64,000 nt of DNA, taken from NCBI GenBank assembly GCA_947652115.1, contig OX393573.1, positions 12,708,362 to 12,772,361 of the forward strand, in the 5' to 3' direction. Below, one piece after another: positions 54,091-64,000 of this stretch (position 1 is its first letter; each line of letters begins with the position of its first letter). A model generated the notes under the pieces. It was given only the letters and a program-made list of their open reading frames with translations, was not told the DNA's origin and did not search any database. Made by a program: the position numbers and the translations under genes. The DNA is from Blastomussa wellsi. Its lineage: Eukaryota; Cnidaria; Anthozoa; Scleractinia; Plerogyridae.

Positions 54091-54439
54091 AATTGGCAAA
54101 TTGTTACATACAAAAGAGTTGCTACCCTGACCCCGGCCTTTTTTCTAAAGTGAGGAAAGCCGTTGTGGCAGTCAAAGCTAGCGAAAGGAAAAAACCTTTG
54201 GTAGCGGCGGGTTTGAATCTCCCGGTCGTCGCTTCGCGAATTCGTTTCCGCCGGTTCGCGGCTCTTCGATTGAGAAATATAAAAATAGAAGACCTCTGAA
54301 ACCAGCTCGAACAGGAGAAGTAGAAGTTGTCGTACGGTCTCACATGAATGGCTCGATACCCTGCGTAAAAAGATTCTGAATAAAACAAACAACAAGAACA
54401 ATGCCCCTAGCCAAGAAAACAATAGCAACTGCTACTTCA

Positions 54440-54594
54440 GTGGCGGATACAGACTTCTTTTAAGATGGGGGCCCGAAAAATTTTCCGCCCCCTCGGGTTT
54501 TAAATGAAGGTGGGGCCAAAGAAATTCCCCCTTTGAGCCTTAAAATTTTCGCCCATAAGGCGGCCCCGGGCCCCCTCCCCAAGATCCGCCACAA
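54440..54594. mobile_element. hAT-like MITE (CAGTGGCGGATCCAG family), copy 2
   Basis: Left end CAGTGGCGGATACAGAC, right end AAGATCCGCCAC. The interior is rich in GGGGCCC-type blocks. Related to 20049-20209. Confidence 0.65.
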
Positions 54595-54845
54595 TACTGG
54601 TAGAGTACAAGCTTACGATAGCTGCTACACTACCGAGAGAGCTGGCCGTAATCCCTTTGATTTCTTTGCGTCTTATGTAATCCCGTTTTATAAACCAACT
54701 TTTTTATTTGTTGCATCGGGGCGATGGCAATACAAATTGATGTTATAGTTAGAAAAATACTGTGTTTTCATGAAGAAAACTATTGTGTTTGGACAATTAC
54801 CAATGCACACTTTGGTTGATTACAGCACGTTTTATAAGAGATACT

Positions 54846-55208
54846 AGGGAGCTTAAGCAAACCACTACGGCAACGGCAACGAGAACGTCGCAAAACAAAA
54901 GATTTGATGAGCAGTACAATAGCTCCGCACGTGCGTAATTTTTTGTACATTTCTCTGTCGTCCTCTGCAAAACAGCAACGTGAAATGACCAAATTCTGAG
55001 TACTTTGGAGAACGTGAACCTCAACGGCTAAATTGTCGTTTTTCTGTTTGAAAATAAACGCCCTCCTTATATTTTCTACAAGACGTGCGTTTGAAAACGA
55101 TAGATGCACCATGTATCAAAGCAATTGCGAGATTCGTGCGTAAAAGATAAATACATTTTTAAGCAGGCGTCGTCCTAGACGTCGCCGTCGTCATTGCTTA
55201 AGCTCCCT
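54846..55208. mobile_element. MITE, AGGGAGCTTAAGCA family, copy 2
   Basis: Left end AGGGAGCTTAAGCAAACC, right end TCATTGCTTAAGCTCCCT, with GGCAACGGCAACGAGAACG inside the left and GACGTCGCCGTCGTC inside the right. Full-length relative of 13669-14010. The minus ORFs here are by-products. Confidence 0.75.
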
Positions 55209-55209
55209 A

Positions 55210-55985
55210 CTCTTGCAGGCAGATAACTCAAATCTAGCCTAGCGTCGCTCTCGTATGCAAACGGTGAACCGACTCACAGGCTAGAGTAAATGAGAAAAGC
55301 CTCTAGATATCAGGGATTTGAGTTATTGAGGGTAAAATTGGTAAGAAATGACCGGTACGAAATTCAAAAAAGGCTTGAGTTAGGGATTCAACTCTTAAAA
55401 TAAAATAAATACCCACACATCCAAAGAGAGATAGAAAACAAGAAATATTCACTCTACAAGTGCAAAATGGTTGTCTTGCAGTTGTAACACAAGAGATGTT
55501 TGCAATAAATGGTATACCCTGCGCCAATAAATTATTTTAGAAGTTGCCGCTATTTGCGATGGGTTATAATTTAGGAATTGCACTGATAATACAAGTCAAG
55601 GCGAAAGATCTCGAATTTCCCACTTTCAGATTAAGCCTTATAATCTAAAGATTCACATAAACATTCGGTCAGCGTTACTTTGTCACTTTGTAACTTTGTC
55701 ACGGTCCGTCACGCTCAAAACGGTGAAACTTTCGTGGTCACATTTTCTACAAGAATTTTAATAACACTGTATTTCTCCAGCTAAATAGTGGTTGGAATAA
55801 GCTCTCCGTTAAATAATGTCTTGAGTGGCAAAATAATATAGATTTTCGAGATCCAAGCAATGCGGAGCTTTGTTGAAATGTCCACGCAGTAACTCTGACC
55901 AAGTTTGTCACGCGGTGTCACGCAACGTCTCGCCTTGTACGGCAAGAAATCTTTGCGGCTTTCATCAAAGCCATTTCATTCGGTT
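55210..55985. other. Spacer between a MITE and the FNIP 3' end
   Basis: Expected to hold the 3' UTR of the FNIP gene (minus strand), but no clear polyadenylation signal is seen on that strand. No other feature. Confidence 0.5.
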
Positions 55986-55986
55986 T

Positions 55987-58900
55987 TCAGCTGACCAGTG
56001 GCACGCTCTGCGGAGAATGGGCACTAGCTACTGCCAGCAGTAAGGGCACGTCATTATCATCCACACTAAAAACATAGAAGAAAAAAAACGATTATTATAA
56101 CTTCCAAAATGTTAACCTCAAGTTTCATTCACAACGGGGGAATCATGCACTTTGGCGATAGGGAGTCGAGTGTCACAGACCTACGCGATAGGGGAACGAG
56201 GTACAAAGACCCTCCTAATATCCCCTTGCCCTCTTTTAATGACCCCTCGGCATGGAAATGCCGTGGACAAATAAAGTTACCGTAAACTGCTGCTTATAAA
56301 CCCCCTACTATCTTTTCTTGTTTTGACTTGTATTAATTGTATTTATTTAATGCAAAATCTATCATTTTCCTTGCTGCTTAATGCTACTGAAACCGGGATA
56401 AGCTTCGGCAGTTTGGACCACTATAAGCTCGAGGCTTGAACCCCCCTATCATTTTCATCAGCACTGCTGTAGCTCTTTTCAAAGCTGTTTTTCTATTCTG
56501 GTTATAAGCCCCTCTATAAACCCTCCTAAAAAAACCTTACCAAGTTGTAAACCCGGGGCTTATAAGCGGCGGGAGGGGCAGTGGTCTAATGGTTAGTGCG
56601 CTGGACTTTACTAGCATCCCATCCAGGGAGAAGTAGAGATAGTCGCTTCATGCTAAGGAAACCGGGATAAGCTCCGGCGGTATGGGCCACTAGGCTCGAC
56701 GCAGACTTTGCCAAATAAGACGGGGAATCTGCAGAGGTGCTACGGGGTAGGGAGCGTGATGGAGGTAAAAATGTTGGCAATCGTTCGCTTACGACACCTT
56801 CATAAATTTCATACACAGAAATTCACCTGAGCATTTTCGTTAGATCGTCGCGAGTCAACACCCTCCTTCTGTCTCTCAATCTTTCTGTTACAACCTGCGA
56901 AAACGAAATTTCAACAAAATTGGTCGTGACGCGATCCAAATGAGTGCGTGACATTCGAATTGTTTGCAAAAGAAATATCTCATTTTTATTGTAAAGCAAT
57001 TGCAAGTGTACATTGACATGCGAAACAACACGAAATCATTGCAACATTTTTTTCTCACTAAAACGTTGACAAGAATGCTGCACATTGTTATACGGTAGTT
57101 TGGTCTTCACGCCGTAATTTTTTTTCAAAAGCTATTCCTCGTTCAGACTTCACTTGTTACCTTCATTGATTTCTGTTACACGCCATCTTACCTTGCTTTT
57201 CAGGTAGATTTCTTTCAGTTTATCTTCCAAGTGCATTAGGCACTGAAAACGTTAAAGAGAAAAACAGAAATTAACACACTGTGTGCAGCAATAAGTGTAT
57301 TCAAATCATTTATTTATAAATTTCAAAGCATATGGGCACTCAAAAGGGGATAGTTCGCAGCTCTCTTAGTCTAGAACCTCTAATTTCATTGGATCTTAAT
57401 AACACGCAGCTCTATTGTGTAAGGGCTAGGGTCCATTGTTACTGTTGTTTGTTTATCATTTTTTCAGCCAATACTGTGGGACCTTGTAAAGAGCTACGTA
57501 CCGCCCCCTCAAAAGAGGCGCTGTGGTCTAATGGTTAGCGCACTGGAATCTGGGTTTGAGCCCTGGCGGGGAAACTGCGTTATGTTCTTGGGCAAGACAC
57601 TTCACTCACTCAGTGTGTCTCACCCAGGTGTGTAAATGGGTTCCGGCGAATTTAATGCTGGAGGGGGGGAGGCAGCGATGAACAAGCATACCATGCAGGG
57701 AGGAGTAGGAATTCCCCAAGTTGCTTCGTACTACAGAAACCGGGAGATGCTCCGACCCTTATCTTTCACTTTGTTCACTCCAAGAGGCTACCAAGCCATT
57801 AACCAACACAATATTCAACATAGAAGAACAGCACTTACAAACTCAGCGGACATTTTTATATCCCAGAGGCCGCTCAGTGAAGACAGCATGGAAAAAACTA
57901 AGTTGGACACCTCAATTTGTTGTACATGAACAGGATCGCTAAAAACAGCAAAGACAAAAGAAATAACAAAACATGGTTACACGCCTTCAGCTATAAGTGA
58001 CCAAAGACCTACTTCTCTATAAATTACCAATGGCAATTCGTGTAGATATCACGCGGAGCAAAACAAAACAAAATCATTGTTAAGTTAAAACAAAGAAAAT
58101 CATAACCGTCAAGGAGGTTTGGATACCCGATCTGAATTTGCGTAGATTTTGACGATTTTATTTTCTGTGTACTCATTAGTTTTTGATTCGATTGAGAAGA
58201 TATATCAAACACTCGAGACAGTGTTTCGTCGGCAATCCAAAAACCTCGAAGTTCGTTTAAGTTCTATTTTCAACTCTCTTCTCGGTGTTTGGATATCCCG
58301 ATGAAACACTGTCTCTCGTGTTTGTTATAATTAATGAGCAACGTTTGGTTTTCGTTTTACTCCTGATTGGTTCAAAAAGTCACGCGAGTTTTTATTTAAC
58401 CAATTACGTAACACCTTGCTTTTGACACCGGCCAAGCAGGATAGCGAAAGCCAAAACTGAAGAACACAAACTAAAGAGAGCAAACGTCATTGAAAAGAAA
58501 CACAACTGACTTAAACACAACGTTTATTCTGGATTAGCTTTCAGGATTAACTTGATGCTTTCAGTGCCAGCCCAAGGCTTAAAATACTCTATTGCCAGTC
58601 TTTAATTAAGGTGTCGTTGTGGAAGACTGTCAACAGCATAGAGTTCTATTTTTTTTTTCGTTGCAACAGAACGTGAAGGAAAGAGCGAACGAAGCTAGCG
58701 CGAAGGCAAAGCAAAGAGCTCTATTTCAATTTTAGAAAACAGAGCGCTATGAACCGTTTATTGCTATGATAAGATGCTGAATAACAAAATAATTAACACT
58801 TTATTTAGCTTGAAAGGTAAAGCTTTCCTTTACGACTTAACTAAGATTTTCACCCCATCCATGAATTAACCCAGAGATCCCAACATAAAAAATTGGAAGA

Positions 58901-61900
58901 CCGCTTATTTTGCGCTAAGATGCATCCCGTCTGTCCTCCAAACGGAGTTAAAAATAGAGTGCTCACTGCCAATTCATCCACAAAAAATGCGTCAAATATT
59001 GCAAAAGTTCTTCACAAAATCGGCCAAAGTTTCCTGAGTATCCGGGAGATTTTGATGAAAAACGAGCAACAAAGCCAAAGTTTGTTGCTCAAAGCCGGGA
59101 TATTCATTCTGGCATGAATCTAAACCATGATACAGCAGCCGCCTTTTACCTTAAAGATTGCTTCCTGTTCTTCTTTGCAGAGACAACCTCACAAGTCCTA
59201 CAAAAAACACACCAAACAGCCACATTACTTCAATACTATATACAGTAGAGTCCCGTTAATCCAGTGAGGAATGGGCCGCAAAAGTCTGGCCGTTACATCG
59301 GGATGACGTTAATGGGAAGCAATAAAAAAAAGCAATGTCAACTTACCACTTGTCTGTGTTCGCAATGATGCAGACGGCTTCGGATACCGGGTCATCAACA
59401 ACTGAATGCTGTGCAACAAATTATAAAATTATATGGTTACATACCACATCTTGTGGTTGAATGGTGATGTACATGTAACACACACCCCAACTGAAATGCA
59501 AACAAGTCTTGCTTTAATACCATGCTACCACTTCTGTTCAACGTCTTGATAAAATATACCTTTTCGTTTACAAACTATAGCGCCCAATCTGAGATTATTT
59601 AAGTTTATTTAAGTTCTCTCTCTACATTTGCCTCTTCCATTTTCGTGAAATGATATGCAAGTTCCTGCAAACGTAAGTAACTACTTATACTAATTCAATT
59701 CGTTTACCTGCAATGCAAGTTTTAGGTCAGCAGACAGGCTTGCACGAAAGTTGTTTTCTTGGACCCCTTGGAGAACCAGGTCTGGCAAATAACTGTCAAC
59801 AATTCTGCATATAAAAGACATTGCAAAAGATTAGAAGCTTTACCAATAAAGGTGATGGACACATTCTCAATATAAACTATTTTTTGTATGACAGCCGCAA
59901 TCAAACTGTTTGTAGAGGCGGTCAGACCTAGTCGTTAGTGCCCTGGACGTGAGGTCCCACATTCAAGTTAACCTCTTTGCCACTCAACGAATCTGTGATC
60001 CGGCGGCTTAACATCACTTGGGATGTTTAATATATTTTTGTTTATTTACAATATTTATTTGCTTATTATTGAAGGGGAACCATGCAAACCCTGTAAAGTT
60101 ATTTTTTGTTAACTTACCCAGCAAACATGGATCGTCCAAAATTGTTGAAGCTTCTCCATTCATCTGATTTGCTGCAAATAGAGTAAAAATTTTTGGATTA
60201 TTATAAAAAACGTACACAACAGTACACTATCTCAAATGAACTAAAGCACAATGTGAGCCATATGTATTTAGAACATAGCCCTGTATACTCACCATGGAAT
60301 TTTAGCGGGCTTTATTTTTAATAGAACATGGGCAAAAACTATAGAAGCCTGGTACCCCGGATGTAGTTTATGTTGCGTTGCGAACTGATCTTTTAATGCT
60401 ATTATAAACCAGCTAGAAGATGGGTTTCCCAATGTCCTGTAAGAAAATAATGCCCTTTTGAGGTCTAGAAAAGCAGCTGAATGCCCTCGCCTAACAGCTC
60501 GGGCATCCACTGGCAGCTTTTCTAGACCTCAAGCCCATCTTCTAGTAGGTCAATATATGATGCATGTACAGTATGGCGAAAAATTCAGTCAGTGTCATGT
60601 CTCGATCCATGAAATAGTTGTTTCCATAAGGTTTGATCAAGCCAGTTTGAGTACAGCTCACTGCACAGAAGTTAATTCTACCAGTTGTACACTGTACAAT
60701 GTAACATAATAAATTATGCAGTTTTCTAATATTGCAAAAAGAATTTGAGAAACTCTCACCTGTTGGGGTCTGGACAACAGTTCACAGCCTCAATCCTAAA
60801 AAATAACAATTATATTTGAATTAGCAACTTTAAAAAGGAATTGAACATTGAATGAAGCATTACACAAGTGCCCTAGCACTTCAAGTTTTAGGCTCTTCTG
60901 CAAGCGAACAAGAAAATTATATATTATAGCTACAAGTCCCCAAACCCATCCAACTTTTCCACATTGCCATGCTAATGCAGAAGACACCTTTAAGAAAGGG
61001 TTCAGCAACTGGTAAATCTGCATGTAGACTGTTCTGAATACATGTAGATCGAAAAAACTAATCACTTGACCTCTTAGATATGTTACCGAACAGTTTCAAC
61101 ATGCGAGTCATGTCTTGATGTCAAGATGCCACAAGCTTGTGCAATTTGACACTGATCTTTCCACCAAATTCACTGTTAAACTTTTGTTATTGTGGTACAT
61201 AAAACAAATCCGCCACATCTTTGTCTTGTCTGCAATCTTATAATGAGACTATAGAAACCACTCGCTTAATGGCTCGCAGTTCCACTTGAGTTTGAATATT
61301 TCATGATTTCACTTCTACGTGGTCTTAGAAAAGATTGGAGACCATACATGCAGATAAATGTGGTCGATTTGGTAATAAGCTCATTTCTAAACCATCATTT
61401 TCGTTGTCACTTATAAGCCCCAGCACGTGAGCACTCCCACCTGAGGATATACAATGTAAGCTATTCTATGTATGGGTCCACCCTAAATCCCTTGCTCACA
61501 GGGTTCGTACCCCTTTTCAAAGACAAATTTCCAGGACTTTTCCAGGCCTTTTCCAGGACTCACATCAAATTTTCCAGGACTCCAAAATTCACACTAAACC
61601 CTTTTTCGTCCAAGATCCCAATATAAATTCTCCCAACTGTAAGCCTCGCATTCCTTATAAAGTTAGTTCAGAAAAATTCATTTCTTGAGTTTAACAGGTT
61701 TCCAGGACTTTCCAGGACCTGTAATCTTTTACCAGGACTTTCCAGTCCTGGAAAATGCCATAATAAATTTCCAGGACTTTCCAGGTTTTCCAGGACCCGT
61801 ACGAACCCTGTGCTCATTTCCCAGGGCTTAAAGGCACAGAACAGTATACTCAGTGTTACATACTGTACCTTGGAAGAGGGAGCTCTTCCGGGATCTGGTT

Positions 61901-63684
61901 GTCATCTCCTTGAAAGGAATTAACATTTGGAAAATCCACTGGTCGTTGGGCACTGGGTGAATTTAATGGACTTTGATGAATGCCTGAGTCCGCTGAGCCA
62001 CTTCGTCCATAAGACGCAATAGTATCTTCAATATCTGCACATTTTTCTAGCAAGCTACTTTTAACTGATGCTGTATCAGTGTCGTCAGAAACACAACTGT
62101 CTGTCTCAGAGATGCGATTGTCTGTGTGTCCATTACAGTCACCTAAAATATCTTGGCTTTGAATAACATGTGAAATTGCTGCAATTCTTGACAGGGAGTC
62201 ATTTGTCTCAGTCTGGTTGCCATCCTTGCATTTCTGCAAAGATAGAAGAAGTTTCTCGAGACAGTTAGTGCAAAGGCGTTCCTTGCAAAACTGTCTTGAA
62301 GAATCCTTTTCAGAATCACATTCCGACTCACAGTAACATTTAAACCTTGTTCCATTGCCAGACAAGATCTGATCAACATCAGTTGAATCCTTGCAGCAAT
62401 AGCATTGAAATGAGTTACAATGGTGGCTAGCCATAGCTAACAAATTTGCATCCTTAATAAAATGTTTCAATTCTTTTCGAACTCCACCATTAGATATCTT
62501 GTTACAAGTGCAATTGGTCTGTAACATTTCAAAACTGTCAACCTTCTCCAGGGAATTGCTATTGATTCTTCCATTACACTTCAAGCATTTCATTACCCCA
62601 TGTGTGACTTGCAACTGTGTTAACATCTGTTCACGTGAAAATTCCTTGTCCTTTTTGTTGTTTAGATCATGCTGTACTGTGCATTTCCCATCACAATTCT
62701 GTTTGCATTTTAAACAAATTCCAGCCTCACTGGTGAAACTGACGGTTTGGCCAGAGATGTCACTTTCAGCAAGAGACCTCTTTTCGCACTGTGTTGAAAC
62801 ACTATCTTCTCCAAAATTAGAGACTTTGTCTTGTGCTCCATCTCTGCTGTCCTCCTCTTTTTTCTGCACATGTTCAAACACTTCTGTACATCTAATAAAA
62901 TAACTTAGAATATTTAACACTTGTCCAACAAGCTTGGAGTCCTTTCCAATGACAACAGTTCTTGCCACTCGGAGGGGAAATCCAATTGCACCATACAAGT
63001 CTCTAGGGAATCAACATCGAAAGCAGATAAATGTATTAGACAAAGTAATTTTGGAGAACAATATAATTTGGTTTCATCAACTGACTTGATAATGTGAATT
63101 GGCCACCATAAAGAGATTCGAGAGCTGACGTTTCGAGCATTAGCCCTTTGTCGTAGCGAATCAAGGAATTTGCTCCGAAACTCCAGCTCTCGCTCTTGCA
63201 GCAATAGCATTGAAATGCTACAAACAAACAAACTCGAAAAGTTTGTAAATCACTTGGTTGCGGCTGGTGATTTACAAACTTTTCTTGTGTTCTCCCAAAC
63301 ATCCCGCGTGGGTTATTACCCCTATAAACCCATAGAAAGTGTGGTCTATTGCTTAAGTAAACCTTCTAATAAAACTAAATCAGTATTCAAGAATAATTAT
63401 CTTACCCTAGCTGTGCCCAGAGTGGATTGTAAGGGTGTGACTGAGCTAGACGATCCAGCTACAACATAACGATGAAAAAATGTATTCAGCAAAGTGAACA
63501 ACATCCTAAATTATCATAATTAGAATTATACATAATTATTTACACAGGAATACTACAGTAACTTACAGTTTTGGATGAATGTTTATCCAAGTAAGCTCGA
63601 CTAGGAGCTGCACCAGCAGGCATAACAGTTGACACCCAAGCAAGGTGGTACTGCAAAACCGCAGTCAGTACTGCAGCCATGAAA
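55987..63684 (-). CDS. FNIP: Folliculin-interacting protein (FNIP1/2 homologue), 3' part of gene
   Basis: Twelve minus-strand exons with agreeing phases: 63684-63567, 63458-63406, 63002-61869, 60795-60760, 60171-60118, 59804-59708, 59408-59347, 59197-59150, 57938-57839, 57242-57192, 56894-56827 and 56065-55987 (TGA). They encode 632 residues plus stop, and the 5' exons lie beyond the window. Family marks: [110 protein letters not shown] and, at the end, NDVPLLLAVASAHSPQSVPL. FNIPs bind folliculin through their DENN regions, act on the Rag GTPases at the lysosome in mTORC1 signalling, bind AMPK and Hsp90. The 378-codon central exon is Cys-rich (CLKCKQNCDGKC, FQCYCCK, ESECDSE). Introns hold a Penelope end, a CCAGGACTTT MITE and two SINEs. 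Confidence 0.92.
56380..56435 (+). mobile_element. SINE tail fragment in FNIP intron
   Basis: GCTACTGAAACCGGGATAAG followed by CTTCGGCAGTTTGGACCACT matches the 3' block of the SINE family at 46375-46605. Head and body are absent. Confidence 0.5.
56575..56705 (+). mobile_element. tRNA-derived SINE with internal deletion
   Basis: Head AGTGGTCTAATGGTTAGTGC (A box) passes directly into CTAGCATCCCATCCAGGGAG and the tail CGGGATAAGCTCCGGCGG. The middle of the family, including the B box, is missing. Lies in the FNIP intron between exons at 56827 and 56065. Confidence 0.7.
57519..57760 (+). mobile_element. tRNA-derived SINE with intact A and B boxes
   Basis: GCTGTGGTCTAATGGTTAGC (A box TGGTCTAATGG) and GGGTTTGAGCCC (B box), then TTCTTGGGCAAGACACTTCA, CACCCAGGTGTGTAAATGGG and a diverged tail (GAAACCGGGAGATGCTCCGA). 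It lies in the FNIP intron about 80 bp before the exon at 57839-57938 in plus coordinates. Confidence 0.75.
58203..58325. repeat. Palindromic repeat in FNIP intron
   Basis: AAACACTCGAGACAGTGTTTCGTCGG (first half) is mirrored by CCGATGAAACACTGTCTCTCGTGTTT (second half); TTTGGATATCCC/GGCAATCCAAA also pair. About 120 bp. Confidence 0.6.
59240..59320. repeat. Solo transposon-like end
   Basis: TACAGTAGAGTCCCGTTAAT recalls pogo/Tigger-type termini, followed by CCGTTACATCGGGATGACGT. No matching right end is seen before the FNIP exon at 59347. Confidence 0.35.
61499..61810. mobile_element. MITE built of CCAGGACTTT repeats, in FNIP intron
   Basis: Ends CAGGGTTCGTACCCC and GGACCCGTACGAACCCTG are inverted. 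Inside, TTTCCAGGACTTTCCAGG-like units occur at least eight times. TGCTCA stands immediately on both sides. It lies about 60 bp from the donor of the large central exon. Confidence 0.75.
63057..63360 (-). mobile_element. Penelope-type 3' end in FNIP intron
   Basis: Minus-strand order: AAGTTTGTAAATCAC with a mirrored GTGATTTACAAACTT (63237-63284), GCATTTCAATGCTATTGCTG, GATTCGCTACGACAAAGGGC, GCTCGAAACGTC, CTCGAATCTCTTTATGGTGG, GTTGATGAAACCAAATTATA. The last blocks are the terminus also seen at 10180-10400 and 50551-50655. It lies between FNIP exons 63406-63458 and 61869-63002. Confidence 0.6.
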
Positions 63685-64000
63685 CTGTAAAACAAGGATA
63701 AAATATTGTTTTTTTCAAAATAATACTTAAACATAGATCTACATAATAATAGCAAAATAAGAAGTCAGAGTTATTCCAAAAAATTAAAATTATTTGTGCT
63801 ATTCATTTTTTAATACTCTTGAAATTATCTATATTCAGTACTGCAGTTCACATGTGTTGTGGGAAGATGGTTCTTTTGCTCTTCACCAAGGAGGAGCTTA
63901 GCCTCATTTCCTGAACAGCGGTTGGTAATAGAGGCTACTGTGGTCATGATCACACATACAGGTAATATAGTTCATAGTATGTCATACATGAAGTAGATGT

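Noticed and set aside
59921..59985. tRNA gene
   Set aside because: GTCAGACCTAGTCGTTAGTG resembles an A box and TTCAAGTT a B box, but the stems do not pair. At best a SINE head.
63840..63965. Possible further FNIP exon (minus)
   Set aside because: An open frame exists (SITNRCSGNEAKLLLGEEQK) but I could not match it to FNIP or find a convincing phase to the exon at 63684.
1..64000. CRISPR arrays, bacterial operons or prophage
   Set aside because: No regular repeat-spacer structure or compact same-strand gene blocks. Introns, SINEs and LINEs show animal nuclear DNA.

Overview
The window is animal nuclear DNA and most resembles an anthozoan, probably a stony coral. It is AT-rich, with few and widely spaced genes, GT-AG introns, and a dense load of old mobile elements: miniature inverted-repeat elements (MITEs), tRNA-derived SINEs, non-LTR retrotransposons (LINEs), a DIRS-like retroelement and Penelope-like elements (PLEs). 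Three things point to a cnidarian: a secreted PAN/EGF/fibrinogen-like gene of the kind found in coral skeletal matrix, a decayed group-1 glycosyltransferase of the type fused to cnidarian immune receptors, and repeat families I know from coral genomes. The species call is inference.

Two genes can be read exon by exon. (1) 55987-63684, minus strand: twelve exons with consistent splice phases encode the C-terminal 632 residues of a folliculin-interacting protein (FNIP1/2 homologue), running off the window at its 5' end. (2) 35343-40762, plus strand: a secreted protein with signal peptide, PAN/apple domain, a fibrinogen-like N-terminal module, calcium-binding EGF repeats and a fibrinogen-like C-terminal domain. 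Its EGF exons are recent tandem copies. Two further copies are dead: one has a 1-nt deletion, the other a 4-nt deletion plus a 40-bp palindromic insertion. Because all exons are phase 1-1, skipping the dead ones leaves an intact 568-residue protein.

Other coding material: an intronless rhodopsin-like GPCR (21897-22820, minus); a small TATA-driven membrane-protein ORF (16405-16626, minus); an OB-fold/zinc-ribbon ORF with one in-frame stop (44213-45295, minus); a coiled-coil gag-like ORF with a 1-nt frameshift (about 41475-42031, minus); a frameshifted ankyrin-repeat gene (49589-50183, minus); a frameshifted glycosyltransferase (51472-52504, minus); and a TLDc exon that runs into an AAT/AAC microsatellite (28786-29034, plus).

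Layout: 1-5.8 kb, repeats, a SINE and two orphan exons. 5.8-10.4 kb, a LINE split by a DIRS-like element, then a second LINE and PLE ends. 10.9-14.0 kb, MITEs. 14.3-18.4 kb, a tandem array of tRNA-Thr genes and relics. 20-24.3 kb, LINE 3' end, GPCR, foldback elements. 25.9-28.2 kb, nested inverted repeats, one holding a textbook hammerhead ribozyme, then an 820-bp foldback. 28.7-34 kb, TLDc relic, microsatellite, MITEs. 35-41 kb, the PAN/EGF gene. 41-55 kb, ORF relics, SINE, LINE, pseudogenes. 56-64 kb, FNIP.

The most notable observation is the hammerhead ribozyme at 26472-26528, with every core nucleotide intact, in the loop of a perfect 32-bp inverted repeat. A second, weaker ribozyme-like fold recurs at the ends of the Penelope-like fragments.
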